The position numbers were made by a program, and so were the translations under genes. The notes beneath the pieces were generated by a model that was given only the letters and a program-made list of their open reading frames with translations, was not told where the DNA came from and searched no databases. DNA of 64,000 bases from Tranzscheliella williamsii (taxonomy: Eukaryota; Basidiomycota; Ustilaginomycetes; Ustilaginales; Ustilaginaceae). How positions within the stretch are numbered: the stretch's first letter is position 1; every line of letters begins with the position of its first letter. Shown here piece by piece: positions 1 through 8,709 of the stretch. The stretch spans positions 62,001 through 126,000 of the forward strand of contig JALBYF010000018.1 of the NCBI GenBank assembly GCA_023212725.1, in the 5' to 3' direction.

Positions 1-451
1 AGAAACGACGACGAACTCATTCCGGCTCGTCAGCGTAAGTGTGCGGCCGTGCCCTTCAACGCACACACATGGAAACCTGGCCTAGTCGAGCGTGGGAGCT
101 GACATCTCGCCAGACGGCAGATGGAGGCGAGGAGGTGATTATGGTAATGCGGTATCATTGGCATGCTGTTTCATCACAGAATTTCCAGCTGAATATTTCA
201 GGTGATTAATGTGGAGCCATCGCATTGAGCCTAGCGCGGCGCCTATAGACATTGCCGACCGGAAAGCAGCGGCTCTTCTCAGCCGTCGCACTCCCGCTCG
301 CTCGGAAAGGAGTCTACGTTGATCACAACTTGGACGATATGGTTGCACAATATGGCTGTAGAGAGCCCGCGAGTCTGCCACACAGTTATGAGGTATATTT
401 GCTGTCAGGTGGGTCGGACGCGCCATTTACCGTAGGATCTGCAAAGGCTCG
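1..451. other. Intergenic left edge
   Basis: This stretch lies downstream of the LST8 stop codon. Short overlapping open frames on both strands show no recognisable family and no coding-like character. It may hold the 3' end or UTR of a gene lying mostly outside the window, but nothing can be assigned. Confidence 0.4.
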
Positions 452-1761
452 CTACGGCCCGCCCAGGGAGGCGTCGTTTAACGCGACGCAGACCGCGGCT
501 CTGTGATGGCCGTTGTACTGCCGCACCGTCTCGCCCGAGGCAAGCTCCCAGAGCCGCGCGACATGATCGGAAGAGGCTGTCACGAGGTACGCCGAGTCCG
601 CGCTGAACGCAGCGTCCCACACCCATCGTTGATGTCCCACCAGCGTCTTCTCCAGAGCGAATTCGTACCGCGAGGTGGACCAGATCTTCACTGTAGCGTC
701 CGCTGAACATGTCGCCAGGTGGCTAGATGTGCCATAAATTAGAAAAGGGAGCACTAAGTCAACGTCTAGTCAAACCGGAAATGGTCCTTCCACAAGAAAG
801 TGAAAGATACTTACCGGACGTCCGGGCTCAACAGGCATCTGGTGAGGTATTTGTCGTGGGCTTGGAAGGTTGTGACCGGTTGCAGCTCGGTAAAGTCCCC
901 GCCTGCCGTCGGCGATGGACCACTTCCACCTGGCATGGCCGGTGGGGCTTGGTTCTGCGCATCGTAGCTGCCGTTCTGTATTCTCCAGACATAGACCTTT
1001 CCCTTGTTGTTACCGGCGACAAGACAGCTGCCGTCAGCTGCAACCGTAACGGATCGGATGGGAACGTCTTCCTCCGGTACCAGCTCATGGCTACAGCCAT
1101 TTTGACTCAGGTCCCATACCTTGACGCTTCCGTGTTGATCGCACGAGACCAGCTCGCCCTGATTCGGATGAACCACCACGTCATTGACCGGCCCCCTATG
1201 ATCGTAGATCCTGGTTGCGCGCGATGTGCGCAGGTCCCAGATCTTCAGCATACCATCTTCACCGCCCGAAACCAGCCACTGCATGTCGCAATGCCACGCA
1301 ATGCCGGTAACGTTTCCGTGATGGCCGTCGAGCGTCGCTACCGGCTGTGCGGGAGCGCCCGCAGCGGCACCGGTACTGCCGGAACCACCCGCGCCGCTGG
1401 CTCCACCTGCGCTGCCGCCGACGTTCAGGTTCGGAGCACCTATCGAGCAGTCGTACAGCCTGATATGGGTGTTGGCCGCTGCAGCGATAAATCGTTTATC
1501 GGGGCTGATTGCAAGCCTATTCACCTGTGAGTCCGGATGTTGAATGGTGCGCGAACAGATTCCTGACCATGCTTCCCAGAATCGGATAGTGTGGTCATAT
1601 CCTGCCGTCACGAGTACCACGGAGAGGGCATCCTGCGGCTGCGTTTGCTGAGCCGCTTGTGCCTGTTGCGCTGCCTGATGCTGCTGATGCACCTCCGCTG
1701 CATTGACTGGCGGTGACCGTCCCTGGATCGGAACCCTCGCCGGAGCGCGCTTCGCCGCCAT
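452..1761 (-). CDS. LST8: Lst8/mLST8 WD40 subunit of TOR complexes
   Basis: The product is a seven-bladed WD40 propeller of the Lst8 family, which binds the TOR kinase domain in TORC1 and TORC2. Two exons are visible: 1761-815 and 722-452. The 92-nt intron (814-723) starts GTAAGTATC and ends CATCTAG. Splicing restores the family-typical SPDVRHLATCSAD segment and gives 405 aa. The start is the first real ATG; the open frame continues upstream to 1857 but only from a TTG codon. The propeller begins near residue 47 (SVVLVTAGYDHTIRFW). Features unlike the compact family norm of roughly 300-320 residues are a Gln/Ala-rich N-terminal extension (residues 1-46), a Gly/Ala/Ser-rich insertion near residues 110-140, and a second Pro/Gly-rich loop before FQAHDKYLTRC. 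It is divergent from the mL44 gene. The family assignment is secure. Confidence 0.93.
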
Positions 1762-2191
1762 GCTGTACAGCCGTGCTGCTAGCTCGGTGATGAGGATTGA
1801 GCGCCAGTCACCCGCAAGAATGTCAGTGCTGGCTGAATGGAGATGGTGGATGCGCAATCTGAAAGGCAGGAGCCTCGGCCAGGTAAGAATACCTAGCTAC
1901 CCTTGGGTGCGGGAATCGGGTCCCACAGGTGTGGAGTTGAATTGATCTCTTTTCTCGCGCGGGATTCGCAAGGCTACGATTAGGCAAAGGTCGCAAGACT
2001 GGGCAGCATCACGTGAAGCGCCTTTTTTCTCGTCAGCGTTTTTTCAGAAGAACATGGCTGGGCTGGCAAGGCTCGCAAGACTGAGTCTGCACTATCCACC
2101 GCGGCTCTCTTCGTCCCCGACATAGCTACCGTATACTTTAGATCGACAAACTCGTCGCCGTAAACGAGCGCTTCAACGGAGTGCTGCCTTC
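1762..2191. promoter_or_regulatory. Divergent LST8 / mL44 promoter region
   Basis: These 430 bp separate two divergent start codons and must hold both promoters. A perfect palindromic TCACGTGA box lies at 2009-2016, the sequence recognised by Cbf1/USF-type bHLH factors in fungi. A TATA-like GTATACTTTA lies near 2131. No ORF here is convincing. Confidence 0.4.
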
Positions 2192-3580
2192 ATGTCGGCC
2201 GCTAGGTCCGTTGCACGCCTTGTGCGGCCGTGGGCTTCATCCACCGCTGGCTCTGTATCGTCGTCGGCGGCAGCGGCATCATCCTCTTCTACAGCGGCAC
2301 AGTCGACACACAGCTTTTCTACAAACTCGACACATGCAGCGCCATCAACAGCAGTGGTGTCGTCGCTCGGCGGTGCAGCCGATCCCTCGCCAAACTTCCG
2401 CCACGACACGACCCCTGCGGTTCATCTCCCGCGGCTTGCTCGTCAGGATCCAATCCTGTATGCTGCGGTGCGGCCGCCACCCCTATCGACATTTGCAGCA
2501 CTTGCGTCACGGCTAGGACTACTCCCTTCTTCACTAGACGCTGAGGCTCGTGATCGTCGGATTCAATTGGTATATCAAGCGTGTACCCATCCGTCTTTCC
2601 AGAATCTGATCGACCAAGTTCGCGCAAGTAATGTCCAGTTGGAAGACTCGGCCGTCGTTGCAGGACTAGCCAAAAAAGACGGACCCAGCGCACTGGATAT
2701 CGCACAGTATATCGGTGTTGGGTCTCTGCTTGCCAAGGAGGGAGCCGCAGTGGAACACCATGCAGCACTAGCCACTGTTGGCAACTCTCTGTTGGGTATG
2801 CTGGCGACAGAGTTCCTGCATCTCCGATATCCGAATCTGCCTACCAGGGTGCTCAAAGCTGCTGTTTCGGCTTATGTTGGGCCAAGCACGCTCGCTGATG
2901 TCGGAGCTGAGCTTGGGTTAGGCGGCCAGGGTATTCTCCGTTGGAACAAACAAGCACGGGTGCCCACCGGGAGCAATCACGTACAGAAGCGAGGCCGAAC
3001 GTCATCCTCTTCATCGACACCCGCATCTTCGGGCGAGCATCTTCGCACGCTTCTTTCCAAGGATGTGACCGCCGATGCTTTGCGTGCTATTGTTGCGATC
3101 ATCTTCCAGGAGCAGGGCTTGTCGGCGGCCCGACGGTTCATCACTTCGCATCTGCTCAACCGACAGCTCAACATCGCCAAGTTGCTCAAATTCAATGATC
3201 CCAAGCGAGCCTTGTCGTCGACCTGTGCTAAATACAACAAAGAAGCGCCAGAATCCCGGATGGTGGCAGAAAGCGGACGTCTCAGCATCAATCCGGTCTT
3301 CATCGTTGGTGTCTGGAGTGGAGCGACCAAGATTGGCGAGGGCAGCGGAAGTAGCATCCGCATGGCTGAGTTTCGGGCGGCCGAAGACGCGCTACGGAGG
3401 CTGTATCTGGCGGAAACGCCGCTGGGCGACTTCGACCTGCCCAGCACCACTCTGGACCACCTCTTTGTCGGCCGGTCTTCCTCGCCATCGGCGTCACCCG
3501 TTCCACCGCAGCAACCTTTCGTCGCGCAGCCCCTGGGCGCTACCGAAGTGCTCGAAGCTGCAGGCAAATCGAGACACTGA
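2192..3580 (+). CDS. MRPL3: Mitochondrial large-subunit ribosomal protein mL44 (RNase III-like)
   Basis: This 462-aa single-exon protein has the mL44 (yeast Mrpl3) architecture. A Ser/Ala/Arg-rich N-terminus resembles a mitochondrial presequence. An RNase III-like fold follows, starting near residue 120 (RIQLVYQACTHPSFQ). A double-stranded-RNA-binding-like domain occupies about residues 335-415, with DPKRALSSTCAKYN at its start and AEFRAAEDALRRLY at its end. mL44 is a structural component of the mitochondrial large subunit whose RNase III fold has lost catalysis. I do not see the canonical acidic RNase III signature, which fits that role. The start ATG lies just after CCTTC. A basic Ser/Thr-rich insertion near residues 270-290 interrupts the fold. 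It converges with TFG2. A true dicer-like RNase III is unlikely on these grounds. Confidence 0.85.
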   Translation: MSAARSVARLVRPWASSTAGSVSSSAAAASSSSTAAQSTHSFSTNSTHAAPSTAVVSSLGGAADPSPNFRHDTTPAVHLPRLARQDPILYAAVRPPPLSTFAALASRLGLLPSSLDAEARDRRIQLVYQACTHPSFQNLIDQVRASNVQLEDSAVVAGLAKKDGPSALDIAQYIGVGSLLAKEGAAVEHHAALATVGNSLLGMLATEFLHLRYPNLPTRVLKAAVSAYVGPSTLADVGAELGLGGQGILRWNKQARVPTGSNHVQKRGRTSSSSSTPASSGEHLRTLLSKDVTADALRAIVAIIFQEQGLSAARRFITSHLLNRQLNIAKLLKFNDPKRALSSTCAKYNKEAPESRMVAESGRLSINPVFIVGVWSGATKIGEGSGSSIRMAEFRAAEDALRRLYLAETPLGDFDLPSTTLDHLFVGRSSSPSASPVPPQQPFVAQPLGATEVLEAAGKSRH

Positions 3581-3902
3581 TTCTCTACCGCCCTTAACCC
3601 TCTCTGCATGGTCTTTGGACCGCTCATGAACGGCTTCTGCACCTTTTACGCCAACACGTCGGCTTTCTTTCTGGAATAGCAAGCATACTAATCGACTCTG
3701 ACGCGCGGAGCTGCCATTGTGACTGATCCAAGGGGGACGTGCGTATTTTCTAACGGTGTGACTACAGGGCGAGTAGCAACTGGTCTGCCGCGAAAATGTG
3801 GGTTAGCGCAAGGTGATCCCAGAGAGACTGGTGTGTTGTGCCTTGCGGATGCGGTATTCCGTCGTGACTTGGATGGATGGTGCATGGCCCGTCTTCTGTT
3901 CG
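3581..3902. other. Convergent 3' intergenic region mL44 / TFG2
   Basis: These 322 bp lie between two convergent stop codons and presumably contain both 3' UTRs. I see no recognisable gene. Confidence 0.5.
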
Positions 3903-5237
3903 CTAGACATCTTCAAAGTCAGCGGCGTCGTCGTCATCGCTGTCATCATCATTTTCTCCGTAGTCTTCCGACTCGTCGTCCTGTGGTTCTTTCTTTGCTG
4001 CCGAAGACGGCGGTGGCGCCTGCTGCTGTTGTGCCTGTTGCCGCTCCTGGTCTCTCTTTTCCTGCTCCTTCCTCATGTCTGAATACTCCGGTTTTAGGCT
4101 CCAGTTGCCCACGTACGGTCCTCTCTTGTGGAGGTCGGCTATGCCCGAGAGCGTCTCTCGAAGGTAGCTTTCCGGCTGCTGCGTTTCTTCCCTCAGTTTC
4201 TTCAACGACCAATACTGCCACCTTTCGAAGAGCGTGAACAACAGATCGAGCAGTTCGTTCTTTGGGATTCTTGCAAACTTTTCGTTCGCAGTGCCATGGG
4301 TGCCACTACTTGCTGATTTCGGCTTTGCAGAGATGGCAGCGTTGAAGCGACTCTTTTGCGAGAGGCTGCTGAGTCCACCTCCGACACCGGCTACGAGCAT
4401 ATTGTGCCTGCCCGCATCGGCCGCATCCAACATTTTGATGGTCCTTTTGGGTTTGCTAGCCTCTTCCCTCCTTTTCCGTAAGAGCTCGCGATAGGAGTCG
4501 CTGATGGGAGCACTAGAGCCGATGCCGGTGCTGCTAGACTTGGTATCGGCAGGTGCTGAGCGAATCTGAGGTTGAAGGGCAGCCTCGTTGGTCACCGTTC
4601 CGATAAGAGCTGTGGATCTTCTCGTTTTCCCCTTCTTTCTTGATCTGCCTTCGTCATCACCGTCTGGGTCATCTGCAAAATCATCGTCATCGTCGTCGAT
4701 CCCGTCATCCGAGTCACGACTCCGCTTCAGCAGCGACGAGGATGAGACGGAGCCGGTTTTGTCGAGTTCCTCTACCTTTTCCTTGAAAGTGAAAATGTTC
4801 CTCTTTAGCGTGGATGCCGAATCCGTCGTGAGTTTCAGGTCGTACGCTCGGGGGATGGTTTCCCAACGTGGATTCTGCGGCTTGCCTGGTTCGGTGGGAA
4901 TGGGCGGCTGCGGAGGTTCGGGAAGTAACAGCTCCATCCTCTGGTGGCCGGTGTGATCTGGATCATAGACACGAACGGTACCTAAGCGAAGATCGTCGGT
5001 CCGAATGGAGCTCCAAGCCTGGAGCAAGAACTTGGGAACCTTGACCAGCCATACGGGGTGCTTTCCATGCGCCAGATCCAGGTCCTCGTCTGGCTCGGGC
5101 GAAAGACGGACGGCACGAAGATCAGCGTCGAGCACGGACGTGGATGCCTCCTTGGCTTGGTCCACTCGTGCTCTCTTCGCAGAAGAACCCTCCATGGGCT
5201 CTGCGATGGGTTCGATGTCGTCTTCGTAGTTGGACAT
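3903..5237 (-). CDS. TFG2: TFIIF beta subunit (RAP30/Tfg2)
   Basis: The product is the small subunit of the general RNA polymerase II initiation factor TFIIF. In the 444-aa protein, residues 59-155 match the N-terminal dimerisation domain (HPVWLVKVPKFLLQAW, followed by RNIFTFKEKVEEL). Residues about 325-385 match the C-terminal winged helix (NELLDLLFTLFERWQYWSLK, then KRGPYVGNWSLKPEY). The domains are joined by a long acidic and Lys/Arg-rich disordered linker (about 165-245), and the protein ends in a strongly acidic tail (about 410-444). I chose the ATG at 5237 because the protein there begins MSNYEDD. An upstream ATG-containing extension of the same frame to 5429 encodes low-quality sequence. 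It acts in the nucleus in the preinitiation complex. It shares a 1.4-kb divergent upstream region with the permease. Confidence 0.93.
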   Translation of the reverse strand: MSNYEDDIEPIAEPMEGSSAKRARVDQAKEASTSVLDADLRAVRLSPEPDEDLDLAHGKHPVWLVKVPKFLLQAWSSIRTDDLRLGTVRVYDPDHTGHQRMELLLPEPPQPPIPTEPGKPQNPRWETIPRAYDLKLTTDSASTLKRNIFTFKEKVEELDKTGSVSSSSLLKRSRDSDDGIDDDDDDFADDPDGDDEGRSRKKGKTRRSTALIGTVTNEAALQPQIRSAPADTKSSSTGIGSSAPISDSYRELLRKRREEASKPKRTIKMLDAADAGRHNMLVAGVGGGLSSLSQKSRFNAAISAKPKSASSGTHGTANEKFARIPKNELLDLLFTLFERWQYWSLKKLREETQQPESYLRETLSGIADLHKRGPYVGNWSLKPEYSDMRKEQEKRDQERQQAQQQQAPPPSSAAKKEPQDDESEDYGENDDDSDDDDAADFEDV

Positions 5238-6625
5238 GATGCACAGATGCTGGAGAGGAGGTCGAGGTGCGCTTCTACCCAAGGGAGAAGCTGGAAGACA
5301 CGATCGGTGAGGCGATGGTTTGTGGTGGTGGAATACTCTCTCCACTTCAGCGTCCTCCATCGCCCGATTTATTGGAGCTAGCACCCGATCAGCACTTGGT
5401 CGATCTAAAATCAAGACGCGGGCCATCACACGTGGAGATCACCTCCAATAATTCTTATCGACCTGAACAGACAATTTCTTCTTATGACGTTGCAAAGGCC
5501 GCAACACAAAATTACCTGGTTATGTGGGCACCATGTCTAACGGCGTGCTAGCTGAAGCACTTCCTATAAAAGAATTGAAGTAAGACTGTCTACTTTCTTG
5601 GTGTGAGCGGTGAGCGATGGAGGGGTCGGATGGAAATAGGTTGTCAAGCTGAGCCGGATTGGTCGGATAACCGAGCTGCAGGTCTGCGTTGCCAAATGCG
5701 TGGCAAGGAGAGCAGCAGAGTTGGGCTTTAGGAGATCTTTTGCGCTCGCTACCGCCGGGAGCTGATATACCTATGCCGGCCCAACTCCCCCCGCCGCTTC
5801 CCCACCCCCCAACCTGCTTCAGCATGCACAACCGCTAGAAAGGCCCTCCCGTTCAACACCCTCGGTATGATGATGCGCAGGCAAGTTGCAGGACGGGCTG
5901 TGGGAGATGGCGTGGTACTAGTTCGGTGACGCCGAGACGGATGCGTCGCGCGGCATTTTCGCGGGAGACGGCATCCTGCCTACGTCTGGCGAATAAAAAC
6001 TTTTAACTACTCAACCGTCGATTGGCACGAATTGAGCCACGGCTAAATCTAACCGAGCCCGTTGTGATTTTAGATTTGGTGGAGATCGAGCTGATGACGG
6101 CTCAGCCGGGACCCAAGGTCAGGATGGCACATGTGATTGGCACATCCCGCCGTCTCAAATCTTGCCGTCGACTGGCTTCAGACCGCCTTGCTCAGTCGCA
6201 GAGGCTTGGCCCCATGATCTGCCAACTGCTGTAGTTGTAAGGCATTGATTGCATCACAACGTGTGGGGTAGTGCCCACAGAAAACAAAAGCAGCCACATC
6301 ATTGGCGCCCTTGCTGATAACGCTTCGCACTCTGCCTTTACTCTGCACGCTGCCTTTGCTCTGCAATCTGCCTTTGATCTGCTATCCGCTCTGCGCCTGG
6401 TACCCTGCACCCTGCACCCTGCTCCCTCCGTAAAGAAACCGCTTTGCCGATTACCGTGGCTGTAGTTTGAGCACTCCGCGAATGGCCTAGCGCCAATTAT
6501 ATTGATGTCTCGATAAGAATGCTTCGAGCCCCATAGCAGACTGTCTTCTCCTCCTTCACTGTCTTGCACACTCTTACCCTCTAACCGCCCATTCTGGCCG
6601 AGCTCGCTGGTCACTTTTCCTGGCC
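5238..6625. promoter_or_regulatory. Divergent TFG2 / permease upstream region
   Basis: This 1.39-kb non-coding interval carries a degenerate CTGCCTTTNCTCTGC-like direct repeat at about 6340-6395. A short CCCTGCA(C) tandem repeat follows at about 6400-6425, ending in a pyrimidine-rich leader before the permease ATG. Open frames here are short and unlike known proteins. Confidence 0.4.
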
Positions 6626-8320
6626 ATGTCGTCCAAGGAAGCAGCCGCTCCTACAGAAAGTGCGCTGGCCGCCGAGAAGCACGCGCAGCAGCAGACACAG
6701 TCGATACATGACTATCGCGCCAAAGGCGGCCATCAGCAGGACGATCCTGCGGCCGGCTCGACCGCTGCAGGGCCCGTCGTCACCCTGCCCAAGAAGCACT
6801 TTTCTTCGCTCGCCCTCGTCGGTCTATGCTACTGCATTCTCAATTCGTGGACCGCGTCCAGTGCATCCCTCTCCATCTCCCTGACGTCCGGAGGCTCGAC
6901 AGTAATCCTCTGGGGCCTCGTCGTTGCCTTCCTCGGCGTCATGGCATGTGCAGCCAGCATGGCCGAGATTTGCCACGTCTATCCGACGACGGGCGGTCAA
7001 TACCACTGGTCCTTTTGTCTGTCCACTCCCCGATACCGATACGTGGTGGCCTACTTCACCGGCTGGATCTCGGTTGCGGGCTGGGTGGCGCTCACCGCCA
7101 CAGCGAGCAGTCTAGCAGGCCAGTTCATCGTCGGTATCATCTACCTGCTTCATTCCGACTACGACTCAAAGCCATGGCACATTTTCCTCGTCTATGTCGC
7201 CTTCTCCCTCGGTGCCTGGCTCATCAACGTATTCGGCGTCAAGCTTTTGGATCGCCTTAACCGAGTCGCTATGGTGTGGTCGCTCGTAGGCGCTGTTGTC
7301 ATTATGATCACTTGCCTGGCCCGCGCTTCGCCGCGCTACCAGTCCGCCAGTTTTGTCTTTGGCTCCTACACTAACCAGACCGGATGGAACAATGGCGTGG
7401 CATGGATCCTCGGTCTCTTGCAGGCCGCCTTTTCGCTGATCGGATCCGATGGAGCTACCCATCTGGTCGACGAGATCGACCGGCCGGCCGTCAATGCTCC
7501 CCGCGCCATGATCCTAGCCGTTGCCATCGGCGCATCGTCCACCTTTATCGTGCTCATGGTCTTCCTTTTTGTCCTGCAGGACTTTACCCGCCTAATCGAG
7601 TCGAACAACGGCGCCTTGCTCGAGATCATCTACCAGTCCGTTCAGAACAAGGCTGGTGCCGTAAGCCTGCTGATGTTCCCTGTATGCAGCATGGCCTTCA
7701 CCGCCACCGCGCTACTGACCACCTCGTCGCGCATGTCCCAGGCGTTTGCACGCGACAGGGGCCTGCCCTTTTCGCGGTATCTGGCCAAGATCGACGAGAA
7801 GAACGAGGTGCCCATTCCGGCGCTCTGCCTGACTACATTCTGGGTCATTGTCTTTGGCTGCATCTATCTCGGCTCGGATTCGGCGCTCAACGCGATCCTG
7901 TCGTCGTCGGTGGTGCTGCTGCAGTTCTCGTACATCATTCCTATCTTCCTCCTCCTCCTGCGGGGCCGGCACGTGCTCGACGAGGCCAACGGCAACACAA
8001 AGCGCAAGTTCGACCTCGGCCGGCGCGTCGGCCCGGTGGTCAATGTCACTGCGATCCTCTTCGTGCTGTTCACCGACGTCTTCTTCCTCTTCCCGCCCGA
8101 CCTGCCCACGACGGGCAGCAGCATGAACTACACCGCCGTCGTCGTTTTTGTCGTCGCCGTCTTCTCCATCGTCGGCTGGTTCACCGACGGCCGCCGCAGC
8201 TTCCGCGGCCCGCTCGACATGGACGAGATCCTCTTCCGCACCCGCGGCTTCGGCCGCTTCGACGCCGAGCAAGCCGAGCAAGCCGAGCAAGCCGAGGCGC
8301 CCCCCGCCAAGCACGCCTGA
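6626..8320 (+). CDS. APC-superfamily permease, choline/GABA type
   Basis: This 564-aa single-exon protein belongs to the amino acid-polyamine-choline superfamily, fungal ACT subgroup (Hnm1 choline and Uga4 GABA permease type). About 12 hydrophobic segments start at FSSLALVGLCYCILNSW. Family hallmarks include MAEICHVYPTTGGQYHWSF after TM2, the TM6-region sequence SLIGSDGATHLVDEI, the loop INAPRAMI-like VNAPRAMILAV, and SRMSQAFARDRGLPFS before TM8-9. The predicted role is proton-coupled uptake of an amine (choline, GABA or carnitine) at the plasma membrane. Substrate cannot be fixed from sequence. The C-terminus carries a 9-bp repeat encoding Glu-Gln-Ala units. The 3' half is markedly richer in G+C, which produces a long same-strand shadow frame. 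The ATG at 6626 sits in a GGCC context after a pyrimidine-rich leader. Confidence 0.85.
   Translation: MSSKEAAAPTESALAAEKHAQQQTQSIHDYRAKGGHQQDDPAAGSTAAGPVVTLPKKHFSSLALVGLCYCILNSWTASSASLSISLTSGGSTVILWGLVVAFLGVMACAASMAEICHVYPTTGGQYHWSFCLSTPRYRYVVAYFTGWISVAGWVALTATASSLAGQFIVGIIYLLHSDYDSKPWHIFLVYVAFSLGAWLINVFGVKLLDRLNRVAMVWSLVGAVVIMITCLARASPRYQSASFVFGSYTNQTGWNNGVAWILGLLQAAFSLIGSDGATHLVDEIDRPAVNAPRAMILAVAIGASSTFIVLMVFLFVLQDFTRLIESNNGALLEIIYQSVQNKAGAVSLLMFPVCSMAFTATALLTTSSRMSQAFARDRGLPFSRYLAKIDEKNEVPIPALCLTTFWVIVFGCIYLGSDSALNAILSSSVVLLQFSYIIPIFLLLLRGRHVLDEANGNTKRKFDLGRRVGPVVNVTAILFVLFTDVFFLFPPDLPTTGSSMNYTAVVVFVVAVFSIVGWFTDGRRSFRGPLDMDEILFRTRGFGRFDAEQAEQAEQAEAPPAKHA
8264..8290 (+). repeat. 9-bp coding tandem repeat at permease C-terminus
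   Basis: Three perfect GCCGAGCAA copies, followed by a degenerate fourth, encode Ala-Glu-Gln repeats in the cytosolic tail of the permease. It is a likely length-polymorphic microsatellite. Confidence 0.85.
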
Positions 8321-8709
8321 CGCGCCGTCTGCTGCAGCCACACACCGCCGCCTGTGCAGGCGTACTTAGATATGTAGAAATACAAATATTATCGAGCACC
8401 GCTCGGAAATATATGTGCGGGCCGGCGTGGTGTATATGTGGGGAGCGGACTGGACCGAGGTGCAGGCGTGGGGTGTATGCTGTATGCCGGCATGCGTGTG
8501 TGGATGCGGCAGGGGAAGGGCGCGGTGTGTGCGATGGTTCAGATATACGCGCTCGCCAAGGCAGTATGCGTGTGCACCGCGGCGCACGCGGCTATAGGTA
8601 CAAATACAGGTGTTATCGTCGGGCAGAGCCCGATAGTATGGATACCAGAGGTGGCGAAGCGTGTCGTGCGAGTGGGGATGCGCACGGAGGTATGTGGGAA
8701 TCGACGGCG
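8321..8709. other. Convergent 3' intergenic region permease / HSF1
   Basis: These 389 bp lie between convergent stop codons. They are GT/TG-rich with short ATAAATATTAT-like AT patches near 8380-8400, plausible 3'-end processing sequence. No gene is supported. Confidence 0.4.

Noticed and set aside
1762..1857. Upstream extension of LST8 to 1857
   Set aside because: The first codon of this extension is TTG, not ATG, and the 32 residues show no similarity to Lst8.
5238..5429. N-terminal extension of TFG2
   Set aside because: The 64 extra residues (His/Pro/Arg-rich) do not resemble TFIIF-beta. MSNYEDD at 5237 looks like the true start.
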